A stretch of 64,000 nucleotides of DNA from Gnetum montanum (lineage: Eukaryota; Streptophyta; Gnetopsida; Gnetales; Gnetaceae). How positions within the stretch are numbered: the stretch's first letter is position 1; each line of letters opens with the position of its first letter. The stretch lies in assembly GCA_015680685.1 (NCBI GenBank), contig MNCI01036530.1, positions 64,045-128,044 on the forward strand. The letters run 5' to 3'. Position numbers and translations under genes: made by a program. Under the pieces are notes generated by a model. The model saw only the letters and a program-made list of their open reading frames with translations. It had not been told where the DNA came from and searched no databases. Below are positions 35,180-47,175 of the stretch, one piece after another.

Positions 35180-36103
35180 ACAAAGCCTAGTTGAACTGCT
35201 ACATGAGTTTAATGATGTTTTGGCTTGGACTTACAAAGACCTTAGAATTTTCAATCCATTAGTAATAACACATACAATTCCCCTTAGGCTAAAACAAAAC
35301 CATTTAGGAAAAAACTCAGACCTGTAAATCCAAAGATTGAAGCCCTCATGAAAGAAAAAATCGACAAGATCCTAGAATCCAAAATTATTTACCTAATGAG
35401 ACACTCCAGTTGGATATCAAATTTAGTACCTGTTAGAAAATGCACTAGTGAATTAAGGTTATGTATTGATTTTCATAACCTTAATACTTCTTACATTAAG
35501 GAAAATTATCCACAACCTCTTATGGAGAAGCTATTGCAAATTGTGAATAGTGCTCAAATGTATTCCTTTTTAGATGGGTATTTAGGATATAATCAAATTT
35601 TAGTAAGTAAGAAAGACCAATACAAAATGGCTTTTATGACAAAATGGGGAAATTTTGAATTCCCTAAAATGCCCTTTGGCCTCATAAATGCTAGTTCTAC
35701 CTTTCAAAGAGCTATGGACAAAACTTTTGAGGGGCTAATTAGGAAGTGCATTATTATCTACCTAGATGACTTAACTTTTTTCTCCAAAGATTGGGGTACA
35801 CACCTTAGAGACCTTAGAAACATTTTTATAAGATGTAGGTAATTTAGCACCACCTTGAATGTAAAGAAATCCATCTTTAGATTTCAAAGTGGTAAATTTT
35901 TGGTTCATATAGTGACTAAAGAAGGGATTGCAATTGATCCTGAGTGGGTAAATGCAATTTTAGAAGTACCTTACCCTTTATCCAAGACTGATCTAAGGGC
36001 TTTCTTTGGAAAAATTAACTTCGTTAGACCATTTGTCCTTGTCTATGCTAAATTAGTTAGACCATTAAATGAGATTCTTAAGAAAGACAGTAATATGCAC
36101 TAA
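35180..36103 (+). pseudogene. Element P reverse transcriptase pseudogene
   Basis: RT of Ty3/gypsy type, which would copy the element RNA into DNA. FNDVLAWTYKDL lies upstream. The main open piece (35348-35842, 164 codons) holds RLCIDFHNLN (residues 37-46), FLDGYLGYNQI (74-84), MPFGLINASSTFQRAMD (108-124) and the catalytic YLDD (138-141), which is intact. A stop at 35840 and further broken frames follow. A second piece (35855-36103) carries the connection part, NVKKSIFRF, then LRAFFGKINF and RPLNEI. Stops at 35324 and 35840 inactivate it. Confidence 0.85.
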
Positions 36104-36600
36104 ATAGATGAAAGAAAGAATGCTTTCCTCACTATTAAAGAGGCCATTATAAATGCCTCTATCCTGGCTTCTCCTTACTATGAAAAGTAATTTGCACTTA
36201 TATGTTTTTTCTAGCAATGTTACTACCATTGCTATCTTGATCCAAGATGTAGTCGATCAAGGTGAGAGACTCATAACTTTCATGTTTACACCTTTAAAGA
36301 ATGTAGAATTAAAATACTTGTCCATAGAGAAGAAATTGTAGGTTGTAATAAAATCCTTAAAGAAATTCGCTACTACTTGTGAAACATAAAGGTCTTTGTC
36401 ATTGTCCTTGACCCAGCCACCATTGCTTTAGCTAAATTACACGATCCTAGTGAAAAATGTGCTAAATGGATTATGAAGTTGCAAGAATATGATATTCAAT
36501 GAAAGGTAGCCAAGTTAGTTCAAGGGATTGGACTTGCCAAGTTAATTGCCAAAGCCTCAACTTCAGAAAGTTGCAATGCACCCAAAGATAAAGAATCAAT
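36104..36600 (+). pseudogene. Element P canonical RNase H pseudogene
   Basis: Follows the RT directly, as in all Ty3/gypsy elements. SILASPYYEK, then LYVFSSNVTTIAILIQD, FMFTPLKNVELKYLSIEKK and IRYYL are recognisable, with frame changes between them; then AKWIMKLQEYDIQ. It would degrade the RNA strand during cDNA synthesis. Dead through stops. Confidence 0.7.
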
Positions 36601-36839
36601 TCCTTTTCACATATTATCCATTGATGAGAAAATAAATATACCATTTGCTCCTAATTTATTGTATGATCCATGGTATGGTGACATCAACTTTTATTTAACC
36701 TTCCACCATTGTACCTTAGATTTACCTATATATAAGAGAAATCTTTTAATATCAAAATTTTCTAAATTCACTCTAATAAGTGGTGAATTGCTCAAAAATA
36801 ATTTCCTAGGGATATACCTTAAATGCTTGAACCAAGAAT

Positions 36840-37940
36840 AGGCTAACAACACTCTAAAATAGCTCCACAAGGAAGGACATATAGGATACCACTCAGTAGT
36901 TTATAAAATCATGAGGGCTGGTTATTATTGACCCACTATGATTAATGATGCTCACAACCTAGTTAGAGCTTGTGTTCAATGTCAAATATTTATGGGTAAA
37001 GATACCAAGAGTTCAACCCCTTTACATCCTATAATAGAAACTTGACCATTTTCACAATGGACTTTAGATTTTATTGGAGTGATAAATCCTTTGTCTACTA
37101 CCCTACACAAATTTATCTTAACATCCACTAATTATTGCACATGTTGGTTAGAAGAAAAATTAATTAAAATCACATAATCTCATGAGGTTATTCACTTCTT
37201 AGAAAATTATATAATCTCTAGGTATGTGTATCCTTATGCTTTAGTATTTGACAACAGACCCACCTTCATCTCCATAGAGTTTACAAATTGGGCTAGAGAT
37301 CATAATGTCATTATCAAGGTGGTAACCAAATATTATCCATAGGGTAATGGTTTGTTTAAGTCCTCCAAAAAAAATTATATTAGATGAAATTAAGAAAATG
37401 ATAGTCCAAAACCCATGAACTTGGCATGAAAAACTAAAATGGGTAGTTTGGGCAAATAGGGTTTATTATAAAGAATCAATCAAGACTACACCATATGATT
37501 TAGTGTACGAACCAGAACCAATATTGCTAATAAATTTGTAGATTCCTACCTATCAACTCTTCTTAGACTATTTACCAACTAATGAGTATCTAATATCACA
37601 TGCATATGACATTTGGAATCTAGAGCTTAAAAGGGTCAAAGCAATCGAAAATTTGTGGTCATTAACAAATTGTCAAAAAATGATTTGATAAGAAATATGA
37701 GCTAAAGTGTTTCACGTAGGCAACTTGGTACTTAAGAGGGATAGAGCATCTGGTTAGATTGGCCTTCAAACTAAGTTTTCTCCTATGTGGTCTAGTCCAT
37801 TCCAAATTACAGACATCGTTGGCCCTAATGTGTATAATACTACTAATTTGCAAATACATAGGTTACATAGATATTTTAATGCATTTCATCTAAAGCATTT
37901 CTACTTAGGTACCCCATGTGGACAACTGGTAGATCCTTAG
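36840..37940 (+). pseudogene. Element P integrase pseudogene
   Basis: Integrase relic: zinc-binding part with HKEGHIGYHS and RACVQCQ, catalytic core with WTLDFIG and VFDNRPTFIS (the two Asp of the D,D-35-E triad), then a degenerate region where Glu is expected, and a C-terminal part with FHVGNLVLKRDRA, FSPMWSSPFQITDIVG and HRLHRYFNAFHLKHFY. In-frame stops interrupt it at several points, for example after GYY, IET and KYYP. The C-terminal part matches M at 45408-45632. Confidence 0.75.
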
Positions 37941-39288
37941 TTACATGTTTTCTTCCCCTTCGCCATGCATTTCATTTGTATATAGTTGCATTTGCATATT
38001 CTCTTTTCTTTGCATTTCCATCATTTCTTTCTTAGCATAATGACTTTGGTTTGATTTGTGCTTTTCATATGATTTGACTAATCTTTATGGTTGTTTGAGT
38101 TACTAAGCGTTGGGTCATCATAACATCATTAGAAAATAATGCAAGTATAATGATTTATATATCCTATTACTATTACATGAAATCTCCTTTATATTGTATA
38201 ATTCAATAATACTATGATTTTTCCCACTCCTTTTCAAGGTCTTAGTTTGTTTGTTATGTTGGATTATGGAGGACGGGATTTATGCCAACTTATCATGTAA
38301 TCATCATGATCATGTGAGTGTAGGATATGTGACATTGGAGAATGGCTAGCCATAATCATAAGGTAACCTTGAAAAATGTCCTTTTCCCTCTCATAAGTCC
38401 CAACCCTCAAGCATGATGATCCATGGATACCCTATGATTAATAGGGTGAAGTGTGTTCATCTTCACTTGAGAACCCTTAGTCACCTAGAAGACCTACTAT
38501 GATGCCATAAAATTTTACTAAAGGCACATACACAAGGGTTGAACTGCACCATGAGCAAAGTTTTGAAAGGACCATATTCCTTAGTAGTGCAGCTAATCAG
38601 CCAAACTCTTGTTGGAATTCCTACCTTAAGAATGAAGTACACCATGAGCAAAGTTTCCTTAAAAAAAAAAAAGAATAAGGACCATGTTCATTGGTAGTGT
38701 AATAAGTTCTTGAGTGTGATGGGGTCTGACAGCAATCCTCATCTTAACCTCCATTTCCCCTTTTGAACCTCTTGCCCCAAAATTCATAAAAAGAGAAAAG
38801 AAAATAATCCCTTCTCATCCATTCCCTTCCTAAATTTCATAATAAAATAAAATAAAAAGAGTCCCAAGGAAAATCTAAAAGTTTTGGCTAGCTGTGATCT
38901 AAGATAAGCTTATCATCCTCATCAAGTTTGGCATAAGTCTCATGCTCAAAGTAGTCCACATACATTTTACATTTACCTTGTGAGAAGATTGGGAATGAGA
39001 TATTAATTATAATATATATATATATATCTATGTAGTTAAAATAAGAATTATATATTTATATTTTGATTAAAATAAAGTGGTGTGATTAAGGATGACTCAT
39101 GTTTAGTGCTCTTTTGATTGTGTGATTATTCTAATAATTTATTTTTTTAAAAAAAACATTATAGTTTACTCATAATTTATTTTTTCCTTATTTTATGGTC
39201 CTTTTTTATTCTTTATATTTTTACATATTTTTCCATCATTTTAAAATTTTTGTGGTTTTTTTGTTCCTTGCACTTGCATGCAATTTCT
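37941..39288 (+). other. Element P 3' untranslated region
   Basis: About 1.35 kb without coding signal. It contains a paired block ACCATGAGCAAAGTTT (38550 and 38641) conserved in M (reverse, near 44690-44710), a CCTTGAAAAATGTCC block also in M, and a (TA)n run at about 39010-39028. Confidence 0.55.
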
Positions 39289-39304
39289 AGTTTTGGGGGC
39301 TAAG
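39289..39304 (+). promoter_or_regulatory. Polypurine tract of element P
   Basis: AGTTTTGGGGGCTAAG directly before the 3' LTR. M has the same GGGGGCTAAG in the same place, so this is likely the plus-strand primer site. Confidence 0.6.
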
Positions 39305-41226
39305 TGTTGATGCTATAATCACCCATGCTAGGCATGAGGCCATGATCAACAACATCAATCTTCAACAAACTATTGATTGTGCTAAGAAAGAGAATGAGAT
39401 TGATATCTACAATTAGCATTTTGTCAATTCAATACATACATTTAAAGAATTATAGACCATAGTAATGCCTCAATTGAATTAAGCATTTCATAACCTAAAT
39501 GGCTCTAAAAAAAGAACTCAACAGTCATATACCACCCCACCACATGACTCATTTACTATCATATAGTAAGGTAACTATAACTAGATTATGTACAAGGATT
39601 GCATAGAGACATGGGATTATAAAAAGATGAGTGATGATAAGGTAGTGAAGCTTTATTATTGAGATGGAAATTAAGAGTATGCGTAAAATTCAAGGGAGCT
39701 TGAAAACTACTTTTGATTTAGTTTTGACAATAGTAATGTAAAACTATGTTTTTATATAGTGGCCCAAGGATAAAACAAAAAGTTCAAATCACAAATCCAA
39801 ATATTAAATCATAATGAGATTTACAAGTAAAATTACTACGTGAGAATAATTTTTAAGGCTGAAATTACAGGTATAGGTGATGTAGTTATGTTGGGAGTTA
39901 CATGGTGAAGGGAGATTATGTTAATGGTGGAGATCTTGGAACGTGGGTGTTGCAAGGAGGTAGCAACAACAACATGGCTACGGTTATGTTAGCACAATGG
40001 TGGATGTAATGGTGCAATCATATGCATTATGAGCTTAATGAACTAAGGTTTTGAGTAAGGTATGAATTAATAGATGATAATATGCATTATGATGCAGAAG
40101 TGTTATGTAACTACTAGGCATTACTAGAGTGAAAATAGAAACATGGCCATGGTGGTGGAAGTGGATGTAACAGTGCAAAAGTGATAGACATTACAAGAGT
40201 GGCATTTATGCAGGTGACCGATGGCTATAAAAGCAAGTCTAAAGTAGCACCCAGGGGAATGGTCTTCCTTTTCTAAAATTAGCATAGGGGAATTAGGGGC
40301 TAGCCTCTCCTCTCTCTATAGTAGCAACGGTGATAGATGATGATCAACGATGGTTGTAGGTGACAACACATCAACAACCAACAAAATTCAACCATGCATC
40401 AGTAGTTGTAGGTGTGAGGTGTTTCTCGTCACTCCCCTTTTCATGCAACAGTAGTAGATAGTAGTAGGTGTGTTAGGTAGCATTAGCAAGAGAGTGGAGC
40501 TATGTGTCCATCCACCATGTAGTTGGTAGATGGAAAGAGCGGGAGCTATAGAGCATGCATCAGTAAGGACGTGCATCAAGATAATAATGAAGTAGTAGCA
40601 GGTGAGCCCCCTAGGTTTTTTGCCACCAACAACAAGTAGGTGATAAGAGTAGATGCATGACACAATGCTTGGTAGAGTATTTCTTAGTAGCAGTCTCTCT
40701 CAGCAAATGTGTCAGCCTATGGCAATTGGCATTGGCATCTATAGTTAGTCTAGGAATGGTAGTGATGATGTGCAACCTACAATAGTTTTGCGTGGGAGGA
40801 AATCTTGCTCTTCTCTCTTCATGAAGGCATGTAGTAGGCATGTTAATAGCACATGACAACTATTAATGGCAATAGTGGGCAATGAAATAGATCTCTCTCT
40901 CTCTTCCTCTCCTAGTAGCTATGAGCAATGTTGGCTATGGTAGCATCCACAACAACAAGATGGCATAAATGGATGGTAGTAATGGGGGACTAGGAAAAAA
41001 TTTAAATTTTCTAGTTACCTATTGCATTTTCATGAAGTCTTGAATTTTAAGATAGTTATTCAAATTTCCTAATTTTTAATTTAATTACCTTTTTTGAACA
41101 TCACATAGTCCTCTCTAGTTGAGACTATTCCCAGGTTTCCATACCCATATGGGAGGCGCCATAGGCAATAGTCTCTTCAAATGAGTTCTTTTTGGTGTTG
41201 GTGTGTCAAAAATTTACACATCAATA
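39305..41226 (+). mobile_element. Element P 3' LTR
   Basis: Begins TGTTGATGCTATAATC and ends ACACATCAATA, 1922 bases. TATAAAAG is at 40226-40233. The right target site GAATG is at 41227-41231. It is clearly diverged from the 5' LTR, so the element is old. Confidence 0.8.
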
Positions 41227-42829
41227 GAATGCTACTACCACTACTATCATTGTTGCCACTACTGTTGTTGCAACTACCACTCCTACCACTACAATGTGTG
41301 TTATTGTTTGCCATTGCATGCTACCACCATTCACCATCGTTTGTGCTACTAATCGTTGCTGGCACCTACCACCGCATGCTTGCCACTACTAATGTTCCTT
41401 GGAATGTCTAACACTCCAACACCACCACTATTGAGAGCCATGTGCCATTGTTGATATTTTCATGACCATCGATCTTGACATCATCCCTATTGATACTGGA
41501 AGAGAGGAAGGTCGAGAGATCATCATCCCCGCATCTTGCTGTTACTTACCGATGCCACCTGTAGCCATCATCGCACACCACTATTGTTTACTACACATGC
41601 ACGACTACCACTACCATGCACATGATGTTTGCTAGTTGTTGACATTTGTTGTTGCCATTCGTGGACATTGCTGTCATTGACTTTCATCAGCTGGCACCAC
41701 TCTCAATGTTGTGTTGCACTGATCTCAACATTTTCATCCACCTCACACTGCTTATGCTTCCCCTTGGAAGAGAGAGGCCAAGACAGGGATCCTAAGAAAG
41801 CCCTCTAGATATCCTCCCCCCTCCCATGGTTCACTATTGCTGGCCCTTTTTTAGCAACTCCCCACACCAATGTCCACATTCGCCACCTCTACACATCATC
41901 CACTACTGCACATCTACAACATAACTGTTGCCACTACCATTGCTAGCTTCTGCCAATGACATTGAAATTGCCATTATGTCATAACTATGAATTGTGTTGG
42001 CTCTACTATGTCTATTTTATGGAGGGTCCTAGGCTGCATGTAGATTGGTAATGTCAGTGGTAAAGTTTTTGTTGCCCATGATCTGGAATGATGTTGTGTT
42101 GATGAAATTAAATGCTTGTATGAAGCATGGCTATCTCATTATTTATTATTGATATTATTTCATGGCTAATATTGAGAGTGAGAGTGAGAGGATCAATAAT
42201 TGAATGACTTTGGAGCTTCAATAATTAGTTTTCTCGACTAACCCTTTCTTGGCTTAGCTTTGGCCTCCCTCATCTCACTTTCCTCTACTTGCAACTCCAA
42301 CTCCAGTTTTCATTTCCATCATGACATGATACCCTTCTCTAGACTTGTTATCATTTTAAATAAGCTTCTTTCATGTATTTGTGAGATTTCTAGAATAACA
42401 GAGACTGATACTTCTAACTACCTAATACCAAAAAAAAATGTGTGTCATTAATTTCCTACTACCTCTCTAGATCATTTGCAATAAACATTGAATGATAACC
42501 ACATCACATGCATCCACTAGTTTTTGTTATGTGAATCTGACTCCAAGATGAGCTGGCACAAACTAAAGTTCTTTGTTCTCAATGCTACATAAATAAATAA
42601 ATAAAATACTAAATAATGCATGGTTAGAGAATTATTAAATGCCATGTATGCACTACAAATCACAACTATCTTATAGCTACTTTTTCCAATTTCATCTCTT
42701 ATACTAAGCTCATTGAATCAAATCACTTTTAGAATTAGTATTCATCATAATTAGCACAGCACTAGTTCGAGAAATATTCTTTTACTATTATCATGACATA
42801 TATTGAAAAAAAAAACATCTCACAGTATT

Positions 42830-43859
42830 TGTTGAGTGGTGAGGTACCCTTACATCCAGCCATCCAAATCACAAGCGTTCATGTGTGATCTAGTCAAATT
42901 CCATGAATGGGACTAGTTGTAGCATCTAGATCATTATGTTTTGATCGTAGTTCACTATCTTCCCACTTCGACTAGTGATAGCTTTGTCATGTATGATTTA
43001 GTCCAAAGTGAGGCATATGATAATTAATGTTGTTTTGGCTTTATGCTACTCCTAATGGTAATGAAGAAATCAATTATTTAATTTAATTAACAATGGAAAA
43101 TAAAGTCTAAACTAGCCTATGGGCAATGAGTATTTGTTCCCAACTTGTCGTACATGTCCTAAACCCATGTATCCACTACTAGGATTAGCAAACACTATGC
43201 TACTGGGTGAACCAAATAATAATGTGGTTGGGGTTACCAAGAAAATATGTGTTTACACTTAAAAGTAGTCATGCGCATTCTACCAATTCATTAATATGCA
43301 TGGAAATGTAAATATTATCTAAGTACATGAAAAGTAAATTACATGGAAAGTAAATATAATATATTTCAAGTGTTACAATGAATAAGAATCAATCTTGATC
43401 TTATTGTTGTTCATGAAATGTGTTTAGGTACATTGCCACTCAAATAAGATCCTGTACAACTAATTTATATCCATACTACAAGTACTCACTGAACTTAGAT
43501 CCACACTACATGTACTCATTGACTATTCTCTAAGACTACAAAATAAAATTGCAAGATTTCAGCTACTCTATTAACTAATTTACTCCCAAATTTTATGCCA
43601 AAGTGTTATATTTATAGGTCAACATACATCCCCTGATATCAGATATCTGATAATGTAGCATGTGATCTGATATTGGATCTAAGAGCTAAGATATCAGAGC
43701 CAAGATATCAAAGCTAAGATATTAGAGCCAAGATATCAGAGCTAAGATATCAAAGTTAACATAAAATTGACTTTTTGTCAAATAGATGTGATATAGCCTC
43801 AACAATATCTCAAATGTGATGTAGCATCAATGATATCCTAGCCAACAAATGATTTATTA
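42830..43859 (-). mobile_element. Solo LTR, family C
   Basis: Flanked by perfect 5-base target duplications GTATT (42825-42829 and 43860-43864). It matches the LTR at 62486-63418 in its ends and in the CATTCTACCAATTCATTAAT-like and ACAACTAATTTATATCC-like blocks. On the minus strand it begins TAATAAATC (TG mutated to TA) and ends CTCAACA. Minus-strand TATAAATA lies near 43610-43617. It contains the 14-base tandem repeat at 43684-43753. Confidence 0.8.
43684..43753. repeat. 14-base tandem repeat
   Basis: Five copies of AGCTAAGATATCAG-like units, each with a GATATC palindrome or a one-base variant. It lies about 70 bases upstream of the LTR's minus-strand TATA box. Confidence 0.75.
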
Positions 43860-44034
43860 GTATTGTTAATGGATGAGAATAATTCAAGGTTGCATGGTAC
43901 CTCTCATTAAAAGAACCTGTATGTATCATGTAATTTGTTCCTAGTAATGGATTCAAATTGTGAAAGTATACCCTAGTGATTAGACTAGTAAGTCATGGCC
44001 CCTGTACCTAGCATGGGTGATGTTGGCATCAACA

Positions 44035-44050
44035 CTTAGCCCCCAACCTA
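44035..44050 (-). promoter_or_regulatory. Polypurine tract of element M
   Basis: Read on the minus strand, TAGGTTGGGGGCTAAG directly before the LTR start TGTTGATG. Confidence 0.6.
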
Positions 44051-45407
44051 GAGATTGCATAAAAGTGCAAGGAACAATGAAACCATAGAAATTTTAAAAG
44101 GGGATGCAAAAGATAGAGGATCAAAAATATCATAAAATATAGAAAAATTGAAATTTGAAAAAAAACTATACTAATCTAAACATGATTAAAATAACCACAT
44201 AATCAAAAGAGAACTAAACATGAGCTACCCTTGCCATACCATCTTATTTAATTAAGATCAATACATATACTCTTTATAAATCATAACTTTAGCTACATAG
44301 ATATACATATAATTAAAGTATATAATTAAGATCTCATTCCCAATCTTCTCATAAGGTAAAGGTAAAAAGTATGTGGACTACTTTGAGTATGAGACTTATG
44401 CCAAACTTAATGAAGAGGACAAGATTATCTTAAATCATAGCTATCCACAACTTTCAAATTTTTCCTTAGGACTTTTTTTTTTGACATTCATGAAGGGAAT
44501 GGGTGAAAAGGGATTATTTAATTTTCTCTTTTTTTTTGAATTTTTTAAAAATAGATTCAAAGGAAAATAAAGGCTAGGGTGAGTATTTTTGCCAGACCCC
44601 ATGACACTCAAGAACTTATTACACTACCGATGAACACGGTCCTCATTATTTTTCTTTTGTCTCTTTTTCTTTCTTTTCTTTTTTGAGAAAACTTTGTTCA
44701 TGGTGTACTTCATTCTTAAGGTAAGAATTCCAACATGAGGCTGGCTAATTAGAATTTTTCCCATTGTGCAGTTCAACTCTCATGCATGTGCTTTTCAATT
44801 ACAATCTAGATGACATCATAGTAGGTCTCCTAGGTGGCTAAGGGTTCTCAAGTGGAGATGAACACACTTCACCCTATTGTTCATAGGATAGCCATGGATC
44901 ATCACACTTAATGGCTAGGGCTTATGAGAGGGAAAAAGACATTTTCCAAGGTTACCTAATAATTGTTGCTAATAGTTCTCCAACTTCACATATCCTACAC
45001 TTACATGATCATGATGATTACATGATAAGTTAGCAAAAATCTCATCCTCCATAATCTAACATAACTAACAAAACTAAAGCCTTCAAATAGACTGAGAAGA
45101 ATCATAACATTATTGAAATATATCATATAAAGAAGATTTTATATAATAGTAATAGGATATATCATATAGAGCATTATACTTACATTATTTTCCAATGGTG
45201 TTATGATGATCTAATACATAGTAACTCAAATGATCATAATGATTACTAAAATCATATGAAAAGAAAAAATCAAACTAAAGCACAAATCATATAAAAATGA
45301 TGGAAATGCACAAAAAAATGCAAATGCAACTATCTACAAATGAAAAGCATGATGAAGGAGAAGAAAACATGCAACTAAGGATCTATCAAGTGCCCACATG
45401 GGGCACC
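44051..45407 (-). other. Element M 3' untranslated region
   Basis: Noncoding counterpart of 37941-39288, with the same conserved blocks in reverse. The 44373-44570 plus-strand frame is a shadow. Confidence 0.55.
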
Positions 45408-45800
45408 TTAGTAGAAATGCTTTAGATGAAATCTATTAAAAATTCTATGTAATTTATATCCTTGCAAATCAACAATTTTGTAAACATTAAGCCCAATGAC
45501 ATCTATAAATTGGAATGAACCTGACCACATAGGAGAAAACCTACTTTGAGGAACTATTTGACCAATTGCTCTATCTCTTTTTAGGACTAGATCTCCTATT
45601 TTAAAGACTTTACCTATATATTTCTTGGCCAACCATCTTGTAAAAATTTGCTAATGATTGAGATTACAAAAATTGATGCATAATCACAATTCACTTGTTT
45701 TTTCTCTAATGGGGAAAAATTTTAAAAATATAACATCCTTTGACATAGCTTCTTTATGAATTTGTGAAACTTTAAACCATAAATAACTAAATTTACCCTT
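45408..45800 (-). pseudogene. Element M RT-to-integrase deletion remnant
   Basis: On the minus strand a short RT start (a KTSEL...LCIN-like piece matching P near 35430-35480) runs within a few codons into the integrase C-terminal part, FKIGDLVLKRDRAIG, FSPMWSGSFQFIDVIG and HRIFNRFHLKHFY (open at 45408-45632, 74 codons). In P these are about 2.2 kb apart, so the catalytic RT, RNase H and integrase core have been deleted. The remnant cannot supply any enzyme activity. Confidence 0.7.
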
Positions 45801-45861
45801 GGAAAATAAAACTTTATGACTATGATGATCATCATCAAAACTTGAAAAGAAAAGATATTAT

Positions 45862-46479
45862 CTAGATAGAATAGTAGTTAACCTTTTCAATAATTCTTTT
45901 AGTATTCCAAGCATTGTGTCTAAAAGGGACATCTAAAGTAGTGGTCATTTGAGCTAATAAATCAAGAACATAATTTTCTTTTCTTGAAATGTGTTCAATG
46001 GATATATCATCAAAATCTGGCACACCTTCTAATGTTTTAATAGTTAGGATCTCATTTATATATTTTTCCTCACCTAATGGTGGCAGGTCACTCAAAAGGA
46101 ATGTTTTTTCATCATGTTGATGATAAGGCAAGGTATCTTCATAGATTGGTTTTTTTTCACATTCGCTAGAAGCAAACAGATTTATTTCTGAAATTTCACT
46201 CTCATGATCATTTATAACATGTTTGTCAAGCCTAACTTTAATAGCTCTAATATAAAGATTAGTATTTTGATTTTCCAAATATTGATTTTGTTGATCAAAA
46301 GTTGTTACCACTTTTTTATAGAAATGTTCTCTTGGTATGACCATATATTTGGATTTTCCTTTAATAGAAATTAATAATTCCAAGAAATCTGACCTAAAGA
46401 AGCCCCCAAACTTGGCTCCAAAAGTCTTAGATAAAAGCACACCATAAGTGGGTGACATATGAACTACTAAAATATCCAT
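45862..46479 (-). pseudogene. Element M protease C-terminal part fused to RNase H tail
   Basis: The longest open frame in the window (205 codons). It starts with MSPTYGVLLS and FGAKFGGFFRSDFLELL, matching the region after the protease in P (33890-33990), runs through an acidic linker, and ends with IEHISRKENYVLDLLAQMTTTLDV, the tail of the upstream RNase H-like domain (P 34735-34810). The rest of that domain is missing, so an internal deletion kept the frame. The last catalytic Asp position is retained here (VLDLLA). A long frame alone is weak evidence of function. Confidence 0.65.
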
Positions 46480-46499
46480 ATAGCATGTAAAAGTAGGGT

Positions 46500-46914
46500 A
46501 TTATTTAAGTTTTACTTTTACTCCCTTTAATGGCCCTACCATAGGTACATTAGATCCATCAAGTTGTATCACACTTCTTGCTTATGGTAGCATCTGTGCT
46601 CTTAATGTTTTACATACCTCAAGTGCCATGACACTAATAGTTGTGCCAGAATCCATCAAAAAATTATGAACATTCTTTTCCAAAATGATCAAAGTTGTCA
46701 AGAAAGAAGGTTGATCTTTCTTGTTTGACATGCAATTGCTTATGTTTTGTATTGATAACACATTAGGAATTTCTACAAAATGAACTTGCCTCTTGGTTGT
46801 TAGAGATTTTTCTTTATTGATTTTAGATGTATGAGCTGTATTTTGAACCACATCTTTCATATAATTAAAATGTAAAGGATCATACATTAAAATGTTGGCT
46901 TTAACTCTTTTCAA
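46500..46914 (-). pseudogene. Element M retropepsin
   Basis: Contains LIILEKNVHNFLMDSGTTISVMALEVCKTL with an intact DSGT active site, unlike P. The frame stops at 46582 before the downstream IQLDG part (near 46560), so the protease is truncated. It is preceded by a basic linker with YMKDVVQNTAH. It would process the gag polyprotein. Confidence 0.7.
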
Positions 46915-47175
46915 ATCCTCAACTAGATCATAAGTCTTATGTTCATCTTTGGCTTCTTGTTGAGGTGGAGATCTTCTAAGTATAGAAGGAAAGTTTGGTT
47001 ATTGTGGAGTGTTTTCTTGAGATGGTTTGGTTTGATTATTTGTGTTATGTTGACTAGGAAATCTTCTATTTGGAGGAGCATAAGGATTATTCCTAATTTG
47101 TTGTTGTGTGGTGTTTACAATGTCACTAAGTCTATGGTAGCGAGTGTTATTGGGGTTGGGATCACTTACCATGAC

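Larger units (their letters stand above)
27878..41226 (+). mobile_element. Element P: Ty3/gypsy LTR retrotransposon
   Basis: A full-length but dead Ty3/gypsy retrotransposon: 5' LTR 27878-31345 (with an inserted solo LTR), primer site 31352-31369, gag 32039-33310, protease 33628-33849, RNase H-like domain 34442-34830, RT 35180-36103, RNase H 36104-36600, integrase 36840-37940, long 3' untranslated part, polypurine tract 39289-39304, 3' LTR 39305-41226. RT before integrase places it in Ty3/gypsy. Two RNase H-like domains suggest the Tat group. It is inserted into the 3' LTR of element M. Every coding block has stops or frameshifts. Confidence 0.85.
41227..44034 (-). mobile_element. Element M 3' LTR, remaining part
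   Basis: It continues the LTR fragment that ends at 6562 or 27877, being split by element P. It matches the 5' LTR of M (49330-51426), for example in the GAGGTCGAGAGATCAT block (41508 and 49978). The right end on the minus strand is TGTTGATGCCAACATCACC. A family C solo LTR interrupts it at 42830-43859. The 41181-41411 and 42260-42451 frames are low-complexity shadows. Confidence 0.75.

Noticed and set aside
43684-43753. Repeat array considered as a CRISPR-like array.
   Set aside because: The 14-base units abut without spacers and lie in a plant LTR.
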